Positions 22,170 to 31,300 of a stretch of 31,769 nt of DNA are shown here, piece by piece. This DNA is from Clostridia bacterium (GTDB lineage: Bacteria; Bacillota; Clostridia; UBA1381), in NCBI GenBank assembly GCA_900770405.1, contig CAAGKL010000129.1:1-31769 (forward strand), given 5' to 3'. Each line of letters starts with the position of its first letter. The first letter of the stretch is position 1. Under the pieces are notes generated by a model. The model searched no databases, was not told the DNA's origin, and saw nothing but the letters and a program-made list of their open reading frames with translations. The translations under genes were made by a program, and so were the position numbers.

Positions 22170-24733
22170 TCTTCCTCCCCCGAATCAATATTAACCGAAT
22201 GAAAACCCGAGCCGAGCCTTTCCGTCCTGCCGCCCAAGACGATATTCAGGCAAAGACCGAACGGGACGGACACGCAAAGAGTCTTTGCGCCGTATTTATT
22301 CTCCGCCCTGATGTAAAACGTCCCCGACAGCGTGGGTATCTTCATTTCGTAAAATTTTACACCCTCGGGAATACGCGGCAAAATCGTATATTCCCGAAGC
22401 GGCTTGTCGGTTTTAAAGCCCGCGAGCCCCTCATACAAAACGCCGGCAGCCGCGCCGTACATCGGGTGATTATGCGAATTCATACCGCCGTTCTTTTTAA
22501 GCTCAAACCGCTCCCAGACGGTCGTCGCGCCGCAGGAAATCATATACCCCCAGGACGGGTATTCCGTACGGCTAAGGAGCGACCACATCGTGTCCGTATA
22601 GCCGTAGCTTGCCAGCATTTTCAAAAGCATCGGCGTCGTTATATTCCCGGTCTGTATTCTCCCGCCCGCAGCCGAAACCGCGTCCTTCATAATTTTCGCC
22701 GCCTTTTCCCTGCCCCCCTCGGGCAGTATTTCCGCAAAAAGCGCAAGCGCCTGGCACGCCTGCGAGCCGTTATGCACGCTGCCGTCGCTTCTGCACCACT
22801 TATTGTTGAAGGCATCGAAAATGACCTTCGCCTCTGCCTCAAAGCGCGCCGCGTCGCTGCTTTTGCCCGTCAGCGCCGCAAATTCCGTCAGCATTTTATA
22901 GTTCATATAATGAAATGCGGTCGAAATCAGCTCACCCGGGACATACACCGAATTTGCCGCACCGGTGTCATACTCCTCGAGCTTTTTCGTGTCCGAATTT
23001 CCTATTGTAGCCTTATTATAGCAGCAGTCCTCCGGGCCTGCCCAGTCTCCGTAATAGGAATAATCCACGATGCCGTTTTTGCGCCTTGATTTCAGATACT
23101 CATTCCACAGCACAAAATTATCATAGTATTTTTCAATCAGCGCCGTGCTGCCGGTAAGCATATAGTGCTCCCTCGCCGCTATCAGATACGACGAGCACAC
23201 CGGGTCGGCGGGTCTTTCGCCGTAGACAAAGGGGGCTGTGCAGGTTATTCTGCCCTTGCCGTCCTGCTCGTTTGTCACGTCGCCGACAAATTTTTCAAAA
23301 AGCCTTATCGGCATAAAACTGTATTTCATCGCGGGAAAGCGGACGGTCGCGTCATTGAGCCAGCCCATCCGCTCATCTCTCTGCGGGCAGTCGGTCGCGA
23401 TTGAGTGCAGGTTCGACCGTTCCGTCCGCAGGACGCAGTTGTAAAATTCATTCACCGTCGTGTCCGAGCATTTGAAATAATTATCGGCGTCTATGTCGGT
23501 GTAAAAGCACACCGCCTCAAGCTCCGCCGCGCCGTCAAATTCGCCGTCAATTTCAAGCGACGCATATCGGAATCCGTGATAGGTAAACTCGGGGGCATAG
23601 CAAATATCGCATTTGCCGTCCGCGGCGAAATATATATCCTCCGCCCGCGCACCCCGCAGCGGCGCGCGGAAAAGTCTGCCCCTTTCGTCCGTCAGCTCGG
23701 AATATTTTATCTTGAATCCGACGCGCCCGCGGCACTCTCCCCGTACGCGCAGCTCGGCAGCGCCCGCCGTGTTTTCCCCGAAGTCGAAAATATGCTTTCT
23801 GTCCGCATAATAGTCCGCAACGGGCTTAATTCTCCGTTTTACCCTGACCGGCTCTATCGTCTGCGGTTTTAAGCTTTTTATATCAAAATCCGATTTTACA
23901 ACCGGGTTGTACTCTTCTTTTTTACTGTGTTCGTCGTAAATTTCGCCGTTGAACAAATGAGCGTACACAACCGCGCCGCTCGTACATTTCCAGTCTTCAT
24001 CGGTCGCGATTATTTTTTTCGTTCCGTCACCAAAGTACAGAACAAGCTGGGCATTCAGCCTTATATTGCCCATAAATTCTATTTTTCTCTTCTCGGAAAG
24101 ATTGTCAAGATAGCTCCCGTAATTTTGCCTCCAACCGCCCGCAGCCGTTATTTCAATTACATTCTCACCGATTTTCAAATCCTTCACATCAACAAGGTCG
24201 CACACATACCGGCACTCTTTTTTGTAGTTCGTAAAGGGTGGCTGAAGTCTGTAATCGTTCAGACCTTTGCCGTTGATATACGCCTTGTCAAGCCCTATTC
24301 CCGAGTGATACAGAGCCGCCCGCTCGGGCAGGGCATCGAGCGTAAAGCCCGCGGAAAAATATTCCGCCGCGCTGCTCTCTGTTTCGCACTCTATCCATTT
24401 GCCGTGCCATTCATCTGTAAATACCGTCTTAAAGCTGCCCTTTCCCTTTCGGCTGATATTGCCGAAATTGTCCTCAAGCTCCAGCGTCCATTCATACAAC
24501 GCACCCTCATCGAGCGCATCGCCGTCATACACGGCGCGCTGATTTTCCGATTTTACGCTGCCGCTGTCCCAATAGCATTTTCCGCCCGACACAACGACTA
24601 TATGATACGCCCGCTGGCACGCGCCGTTCTCCGGGCTGACCGCGCCCCACGTAAATATCGGCTTGCCGTTTTCGCAGGCTGCATATTCGGATTTCATATA
24701 GTTCGTTCGCATTTCAATCGGGTAAAATTCCAT
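22163..24733 (-). CDS. GH78 alpha-L-rhamnosidase
   Basis: An 856-aa glycoside hydrolase family 78 protein of normal length with no signal peptide, so it is likely cytoplasmic. It has an N-terminal Fn3-like domain (to ~105), a rhamnosidase N-domain (~105-300, YHSGIGLDKAYINGKGLND) and a concanavalin-like domain (FDFGENTAGAAELRV). The (alpha/alpha)6 barrel carries the hallmark DCPQRDERMGWLNDA (448-462, general-acid region) and, near residue 740, SCGATTVWERFEL with the second catalytic Glu. A C-terminal domain has GVKFYEMKIPTLSGTF. It releases alpha-L-rhamnose from pectic or flavonoid glycosides. It is the first enzyme gene of the compact GH78-esterase-AraC-GH2 block. The ATG at 24733 follows AAAGGA. 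Confidence 0.93.
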   Translation of the reverse strand: MEFYPIEMRTNYMKSEYAACENGKPIFTWGAVSPENGACQRAYHIVVVSGGKCYWDSGSVKSENQRAVYDGDALDEGALYEWTLELEDNFGNISRKGKGSFKTVFTDEWHGKWIECETESSAAEYFSAGFTLDALPERAALYHSGIGLDKAYINGKGLNDYRLQPPFTNYKKECRYVCDLVDVKDLKIGENVIEITAAGGWRQNYGSYLDNLSEKRKIEFMGNIRLNAQLVLYFGDGTKKIIATDEDWKCTSGAVVYAHLFNGEIYDEHSKKEEYNPVVKSDFDIKSLKPQTIEPVRVKRRIKPVADYYADRKHIFDFGENTAGAAELRVRGECRGRVGFKIKYSELTDERGRLFRAPLRGARAEDIYFAADGKCDICYAPEFTYHGFRYASLEIDGEFDGAAELEAVCFYTDIDADNYFKCSDTTVNEFYNCVLRTERSNLHSIATDCPQRDERMGWLNDATVRFPAMKYSFMPIRLFEKFVGDVTNEQDGKGRITCTAPFVYGERPADPVCSSYLIAAREHYMLTGSTALIEKYYDNFVLWNEYLKSRRKNGIVDYSYYGDWAGPEDCCYNKATIGNSDTKKLEEYDTGAANSVYVPGELISTAFHYMNYKMLTEFAALTGKSSDAARFEAEAKVIFDAFNNKWCRSDGSVHNGSQACQALALFAEILPEGGREKAAKIMKDAVSAAGGRIQTGNITTPMLLKMLASYGYTDTMWSLLSRTEYPSWGYMISCGATTVWERFELKKNGGMNSHNHPMYGAAAGVLYEGLAGFKTDKPLREYTILPRIPEGVKFYEMKIPTLSGTFYIRAENKYGAKTLCVSVPFGLCLNIVLGGRTERLGSGFHSVNIDSGEEEC

Positions 24734-24760
24734 TTTTGATTTCCTTTCAGAATACTATTT

Positions 24761-24795
24761 CAATACGGCAACGGCAAAAAGCCGCTGCCGTATTG
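24761..24795. terminator. Intercistronic hairpin before the rhamnosidase gene
   Basis: CAATACGGCAACGGC (24761-24775) pairs with GCCGCTGCCGTATTG (24781-24795) with one mismatch and a five-base A loop. There is no real T run on the minus strand, so it is a leaky terminator or stability element. It separates the abundant-looking secreted protein from the enzyme genes. Confidence 0.5.
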
Positions 24796-24825
24796 TTTCC
24801 GTGCATTTTTCTACAACCCCTAAGA

Positions 24826-27800
24826 TTATCTGAGCTCGGTTGTTGCCTCAAGCGGCCGCATACCGCCGAAGCCGTTCCAGACAAAGCCGCGGATTTCGAT
24901 ATTGTCCTTATTATACTCCGAAATATCTATAACCGCCTTATAGCACGTCACCTCGTCCGAATACTTTGTCCCGCCGGACACCACACATTCCTTCAGGGTA
25001 TTCTGCCTGTCATACACCGCAGCCACAACGACGGGCGAGGTGTTGTCGAGCAGCGACGCGGCATTGACGTTCACCGCGAATGTCACGCTGCCCGCGGCAT
25101 CGGCAAGCCGCTCAATTGCGTTTCCGTCGGCGTCAAAGAAGCCCTTCTGTATATCCTCGCGCACAATTTCATATGTTTTCGCGCTCAAGCCATCCTGCGA
25201 AACTGCCTTTACGTATCCGCTTTCCACCTTCAGATTCGCGCTTGTCTCGAAATCTCCTGCGCTTATGCCGCCCACGCACCTTATAACCGCGCTGTCATTG
25301 TCGACAAACACCGTGCTGTTTTTGGCGGTCAGAACAATGTCCGCGTCTTTTGACGCATTGTATGCGTCTGCCGAATACACCTTGACGTCGGAAAGGGAAA
25401 CCGTCAGGTTTTCGCCCGACGTTTTCGGCGCAGTGCCGATCATAACCGAGGACAGACCGCCGCCGTGCGTGTAGTCGCTCGATCTGCTGCCGATTTTAAA
25501 CGTGCCGTCGGCGGTAAGCACAACTCTGCCGTCGGCATGGCTTACCGTCTTTGCGTTCGGGAATATTTTCTCTCCGTTCACATACACGCCGTCAACATAC
25601 GCCTCTCTTTTCCCCCGTATGTATCTCTGGACGATGCTCACGGTATACTTTTTCCCGGGCTGCCATTTAAAATCGGTCTCCTGCGACGGATTGCGGTATG
25701 CCGACGTGTAATTGCTGTATATTCCGCCGAACTTTACGCTTCCGTCCTCAAGGAAATGCACCGAGTTCGGCACAAAAGGCAATTCCACGCCATATACCAG
25801 CATATCAATGCCTGAATCGCCCTTAATTATTGCCTGGTTTCTGTCTCTTACGGGGGTGTTGTTGAATACGCTTATGTTCCCCAACTTATCCGCCTCAAAT
25901 TCGACCGACGTCACAATCAGCTTTGTCGTCCACGAGTCTATCGCGCTGTTGAGCGTTGTCGAATACCTTGAGCTTTCCGAATAGTGCGAGCGGAGATATG
26001 CGTAATTGTTTGAATCATTTTCCATTACATATACGGTATCGCCGTTTTCGGTCTGCTTTGACGCCTTTGCGGTCTGCTCCGCGGTATTTTCCGGCGCGGC
26101 ATTGTCCGAGCCGTAGCCGATTTTTGCATATTGCTGCAGCTTTACAAAGCCGCCGCTTGTAATGTCGCTGTTATCAATCTCATTCGCCGCCATATTATAA
26201 ATCACATCGCCGTCTGCGAGCTCGTCCCCGCTTGTCTGAATCGGCGAATAAGCATACTTTACTGCTATTTTGTAAATATCGCCGTTCGGCGCTTTGAGCG
26301 ATACGTTTTCCGTCGCAAAGGCGTCCGCGCTCATTTCCGAGCCGTCGATATTCACAACCTGCATCAGGCTGCCGTTTTCAAAATTGTTCAGAAAATCCGA
26401 CACCTTTGTCAGCGGCGCAACACCTGACACGGTTTTTGCCGCGGTATCGACGGTGTAGACGGTCGATTCCGGCACTGTAGCCGACACAGGCGCGGTGATT
26501 GCATACGTCTTGCCCTGAAGTCCGTCAGCCGACGCGATTTTTGCCGTCATACCCGTCTCGATGCTGTCCGCGTCCGCCGCCAATGTGCCGTCCGCGTTAT
26601 ATATGCCCATTATCACACCTGGGTATTTTGCCCTGAGCCCGCCCGCCGTTTCCGCCGCCGCAAGCGTAAGCGCGGGCTTATTTTCTCCGTTATTTTCGGT
26701 AACTGTCACATTTTCGGCATCGGACAGCGATATATTCTGCTTGGTGACCGCCGCGTCAAAAGTCTCCGCGCTGCCGAGCCCGTAAATCTCAAAATCGGAC
26801 AAATCAACCGTGAAATTCTCGCCCGCCGCTTTGGGCGCGGTTGCAAAGAATACCGACGAAATTCCCGGGTAGTACGGCGATTTGTGCCCATACATTCTGT
26901 ATGTACCGTCGGTCTGATATGCAAGTCCGTTCCCATCGCCGGTGTGCTCGGGGAGCGGGAAAACCTTCTCGCCGTTTATGTAAATCCCGGCCACTCTGTG
27001 CTCTTTGTTTTTGGTGTTCGCCTTCTGGACGATGCTTACGTTATACTCCGTGCCCGCCGTCCAGCTGCCGACGGTGAAGTACGGCTTGCGGTTATCGGCG
27101 GTATAGTTTTCGTAATTACCGCCGACCATAATTTTGCCGTCCTCGGTAAAGTGGAGCGCGTTGCCCGCATACTTCGTTTTGTCAGAGCCGATAAGTGCCG
27201 ACATCGGCGCGTCATAATTTGTGCAGATTTTGTTTCCGTCAAAGGTCGGCATATTGTGAAATACCGAGATATTGCCGAGCTTGTCGGCTTTAAAGCTGTA
27301 GCTCGTCACCGCATAGCCATAGTCCTGCGTAGCCTTGCGAAGATCAGTGTCGACGCTCGTCTTATATCCCGCGTGCGTGCGCATAAATGTGTAATTATTT
27401 GAATTATTTTCTATTCTGTATACCGTCTTGCCGCCGCTTGTCGTCTTTGTCGCCTTAAGCGTCTGATCGGCGGTATTCGCCGGCGCGGCGTTATCGCTGC
27501 CCGTGCCGAATTTGCCGAACAAGCCGAATCTGTTAAACCCGAAGGAGCTGTTTAAAGTGTCGCCCGTAAGCTCACTTGCGGCAAGGCTGTATAATACCGT
27601 TCCGTCAGCAAGGCTGTCACCGGTGTCCTTGATCGGCTGATAAAGCGCCTTTGTTTCAATTTTATACAGCTCGCCGTCAATTTTCGCGAATACATTTTCC
27701 GTCGCGTATGCATCGTCCGCCATCGTGCTGCCGTCCACATTCACGACCTCAACGTCCGCGCCCGTGATGCTGCTTTTAAAATCCGCAACCTTCGTAAGCG

Positions 27801-27933
27801 GCGCAACCTGCGAGACTGTCTTTGTCTGTGCATCAATCGCATAGCTTTCCGAGCCTGCCTCGGCAAATACGCCCGACGGCAGCATACTCACGGCAATCGC
27901 CGCACCAAGCAGCGCTGAAACTATTTTTTTCAT
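24826..27933 (-). CDS. Large secreted protein with an internal duplication
   Basis: 1035 aa from ATG 27933 (GGAGG eight bases upstream; a GTG at 27948 would put the site inside the gene). A signal peptide (MKKIVSALLGAAIAVSMLPS, cut near VFAEA) is followed by two copies of a ~400-aa unit. Each begins Y.(V/I)D...KTVS.VAPLTKV.DF, continues with the motif (E/Q)VVN(V/I)DGS.M..DA(Y/F)ATENV, and has a concanavalin-like second half with YINGEK(V/I)FP or YVNGEKIFP. The last ~75 residues (VVVAAVYDRQNTLKEC to IRGFVWNGFGGMRPLEA) match the tails of the proteins at 5266 and 13799. No anchor or catalytic motif is seen. It is probably an extracellular polysaccharide-binding protein; the family is not recognised. 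Confidence 0.75.
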   Translation of the reverse strand: MKKIVSALLGAAIAVSMLPSGVFAEAGSESYAIDAQTKTVSQVAPLTKVADFKSSITGADVEVVNVDGSTMADDAYATENVFAKIDGELYKIETKALYQPIKDTGDSLADGTVLYSLAASELTGDTLNSSFGFNRFGLFGKFGTGSDNAAPANTADQTLKATKTTSGGKTVYRIENNSNNYTFMRTHAGYKTSVDTDLRKATQDYGYAVTSYSFKADKLGNISVFHNMPTFDGNKICTNYDAPMSALIGSDKTKYAGNALHFTEDGKIMVGGNYENYTADNRKPYFTVGSWTAGTEYNVSIVQKANTKNKEHRVAGIYINGEKVFPLPEHTGDGNGLAYQTDGTYRMYGHKSPYYPGISSVFFATAPKAAGENFTVDLSDFEIYGLGSAETFDAAVTKQNISLSDAENVTVTENNGENKPALTLAAAETAGGLRAKYPGVIMGIYNADGTLAADADSIETGMTAKIASADGLQGKTYAITAPVSATVPESTVYTVDTAAKTVSGVAPLTKVSDFLNNFENGSLMQVVNIDGSEMSADAFATENVSLKAPNGDIYKIAVKYAYSPIQTSGDELADGDVIYNMAANEIDNSDITSGGFVKLQQYAKIGYGSDNAAPENTAEQTAKASKQTENGDTVYVMENDSNNYAYLRSHYSESSRYSTTLNSAIDSWTTKLIVTSVEFEADKLGNISVFNNTPVRDRNQAIIKGDSGIDMLVYGVELPFVPNSVHFLEDGSVKFGGIYSNYTSAYRNPSQETDFKWQPGKKYTVSIVQRYIRGKREAYVDGVYVNGEKIFPNAKTVSHADGRVVLTADGTFKIGSRSSDYTHGGGLSSVMIGTAPKTSGENLTVSLSDVKVYSADAYNASKDADIVLTAKNSTVFVDNDSAVIRCVGGISAGDFETSANLKVESGYVKAVSQDGLSAKTYEIVREDIQKGFFDADGNAIERLADAAGSVTFAVNVNAASLLDNTSPVVVAAVYDRQNTLKECVVSGGTKYSDEVTCYKAVIDISEYNKDNIEIRGFVWNGFGGMRPLEATTELR

Positions 27934-27951
27934 AATACATTCCTCCACTTT

Positions 27952-28326
27952 CTATATTTTTAATGGCAATTTTATACAGGTGTGCTCATATCCCGGACCG
28001 ACGAGCTCGATTTTTATAAACTCGCTCCCCCGCAGCGCATCGGATTTTAAATTCATCTCATTTTGCGGCAAATCCCCGGAATATATTTCCATTTCATATT
28101 CCCCGATTACATTCTCCGCACCGTCAATAAACGAAATTCTCAAATATCCGCGCGCCGTCAGCGGCAAATCCGTACAATCCACACGCAGCCTTTCCTCCTC
28201 GGTTTTCACCTCTCCTTTCTTTGTTGAAATATATTCACGGCTCACCGCGGGCTCCGCCGCAAAGCATCTCCCGCCCGGCAGCATTGCCGCAGCAATAACA
28301 AATGTCAACAGGCGGCTAATCCTCAT
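27952..28326 (-). CDS. Small secreted protein
   Basis: 124 aa with a clear signal peptide (MRISRLLTFVIAAAMLPGGR, cut near CFAAEP). The remaining ~100 residues are beta-rich (GYLRISFIDGAENVIGEYEM, FIKIELVGPGYEHTCIKLPL) and look like a single extracellular sandwich domain. The start overlaps the end of the SLH gene by 11 bases (ATGAGGATTAG) and the next gene starts 18 bases after its stop, so it is translated as part of the operon. I do not recognise the family. Confidence 0.65.
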   Translation of the reverse strand: MRISRLLTFVIAAAMLPGGRCFAAEPAVSREYISTKKGEVKTEEERLRVDCTDLPLTARGYLRISFIDGAENVIGEYEMEIYSGDLPQNEMNLKSDALRGSEFIKIELVGPGYEHTCIKLPLKI

Positions 28327-31300
28327 ATATTATCACGTCCCTGACATTTCCGTAGCGCGCCGTCAGCACCGCCTTTTTCGCCGAAGCGTTCAGGCTGTCG
28401 TCGCTTGCCGGCTCGATAACGTGCGACACCCTGTTGTACCTGTAAAGCCTTGTGTTCGCATCGAGCGTATATGACGCGGGCTCGGATTTGCCCGCCACCT
28501 TCAGCTTTACAATCGGGTACGCATAAAGCTCGTCCTTATAAATCAGCTCAACATCGCCGTAGAGCGACGCCCATCTCGTCGCCGCGACGGTGGTCGAGCC
28601 GCTCTTGCCCTCGGCTCTTTCGATTATATGCTGCGCCCAATCGTACGCATAGTCATAATTTGTCCCGCCGCGCACGATGCTCTCGCCGGTATAGTTATGG
28701 TCGCCGTAGTTGCAGAGCAGGTCGGTCTCGCCGGCAAAGGCGTTTTTCTCGCTTTCCGAATAAAGCCGCCTGAACCTTGTGATTTTGTCCCCCGACATCC
28801 ACACGAGCAGCACATCGCCCGGCGCGATTTTCGAGCTGTCCACCTCGCCTTTGAGCTTATCCGAGAACCGATATTCAACCTCCGCACCCGAATGATACCC
28901 GCCGAATACGGTGACAAGCTCGCTGTTTTCCTCATCATACTTTTCGATTACCTTGCTTATGACAAACGCCTGCGTGCTAAAGCCCTCCTTGTAGCCCTCG
29001 TTGCCGCCCTGCGGCATATGCTCATAGACGCACAACTCCGACACCCTCGATTCGTCGGCGTTATAGACATAAAGCTTTTCCGGTTTGGTGTTCTGCGGAA
29101 TGACCTGCGCGGCGATACTTGTGACATAGCTGCTTTCCTTGTCCGGCTTGCCGCCGTCCAGCGTTATGTCGAACACTATACCGCCGGCGGGCAGATTATA
29201 CTCAAAATCGAGCGTCATTCCGAAGCTGTTGTAGACCACCTCGGGCGCATCGGCGGCGAATTTCTTGTTCAGCACAAGCGGCTCGCCGGCGCTGCCCCGG
29301 TTTTTTGCGGTAAATAACCGCTTCACCCTGCCCTCATCGTCCGTGGAGTATGCAACAAGCTGCGGCTCTATTGTGCCGGTCGCGGGGTCATACGAAAGCA
29401 GCGACCGTACGTCCGATTTTTCCGCCGCGGCGCCGTTTGCAATGAGCTTTTCGCTCTGAGTCAATGCCGCATACTCGTTATCCTGCGTCAGCAGCCCGAA
29501 CACGAGCTCCTCGTTATCGTTTTTGCTTATCCTGTAAAGATACCCGTACCTGACGCCCGCGTCATCCGCCTCGGTGTAATATCCCACGGCAAAGCCGTTC
29601 CAGTCAAGACCGACAACGACATTCACATTGCCCGAAAGCCCTGCGAAATCAAAATTATGAACGCAGGAAAGCACATTCCCGCCGATCTCGATCTCGTATT
29701 CCTCCGGCGACACCGCCTGAACCCTGCCGCTTATTTTCTTGTCGGACACATAGGCGTTTACCAGCTCTCCGTCGCGGCTTTTCGCAACAGCCAGCACATC
29801 GCCCCTGTCCAGATGCTCGAGCTTTATGGTTCTTCCGTTTTTGGTTATGTTGATTTTTTCCGCGTCCTTATCCTCGTCAAAGCCGTATACCCGCCAGGTA
29901 AATCTGTCCATAACCGACTTGTTCTGCGCGTCAATCTGCGCGACCATTATATACTCATAGCGGTCGATTTTGACAACATCGTACGTCCCGTTATTGTCGG
30001 TGTCAATGAGCGTGATATATCCGTTATCCGGCGTCAGATCCCCGACCGAGACCGAATAGCACCTTTTTCCGTTGTAGATAAAATCCGCGCTTTTTGAGAT
30101 TTTTGCCTGCTTTATTCTGTTTTCCCGCTTATATGTTATCGCCGACAGGTCCTTTTCCGCCGAGGTTATCATATCAAAGGAAAGCTTCATCGGCAGGCGG
30201 TCGGGATTTGCCGGCAGCATATCGACTATGCTGTAGCCGTCATCATTTTCCCTATAGTAATACGTGACCTCGCAGCCCAGATATTCGCTGTAATCGCAGC
30301 CGTCCGCCGAATAGAGAAAATCCTCGGAATTAACCGTAACTATTATTTTATCCTCACCGTATTCCCCGCGGCCGCCTATTGACACCCCCGACGCGCCGGT
30401 CACAATGCCCTTTTCCTTATAAACCCTAAAATTAGTGTTCAGAATATTATTTTTACTCAGCTTTACCGTGTCCGTGCCGCTGATTTCCGTCACCTGAATT
30501 TCCAGCGCGGCATAAAACAGCTTTTCAGCCATTTCCGGGGTCAGCTCACCGCCTTGCGCATAGCCGGTCTCCTTGCCGATGGTTCTCTCTGCCCCGTCAC
30601 TGCCGAAGCCGCCGCCCGCATAGCCCGCAGCCGCGATAACCGCGTCATACGCCTCCTTGTAGGTCGCGCTCTCGTCGGGCATAAACAAGTTTTCCGTCCG
30701 CCCCGCCATTATGTTGTTTTTGTAAACGGCGGTTATATCCGCGTAATACGGGCTCTGAGCCGTTACATCGTCAAAGATGCCCTCGCCCGCGATGCCGCCG
30801 TAATTCCCGAAGGCGGTCAGCGCCGCGGCAAGCTCGCCGCGCGTGATTTTTGCGTCCTTCAAAAATTCCTCCCGCAAAATGCCGAGCCGGTACACAATGT
30901 TGTATTTATCCGAGGTTCTCACGACCGCCGGGCTGTCATCAGCCGCCCGGTTTTCATAATAATTCATCAGATTGTAAACCACAACAGCCGCCATAGCCCT
31001 TGTTGTGCTGTCCTTCGGCGCAAAGGCGCTGTCACTGACGCCGCTCATTATTCCGCTGTAATTCATTTTCGCAACCGCGTCGACCGCATAGTCGGAAATC
31101 TCGTAGCTGTCATCAAAGTTCAGGCTTGAGGATTTGAGCTCCGCGCCCTTGTACCTCATAACCCGCTCGGCGATGACGGCGGCGTCCTGCCTTGTTATAT
31201 TTCTGCCGTCGCCGAAAAGGCTTTCGCTTATTCCCGATATAATCCCCGCGCCGACTGCCGCCGCTATGAATTTCTCGCTCCAGGAATTTTTTTCTATATC

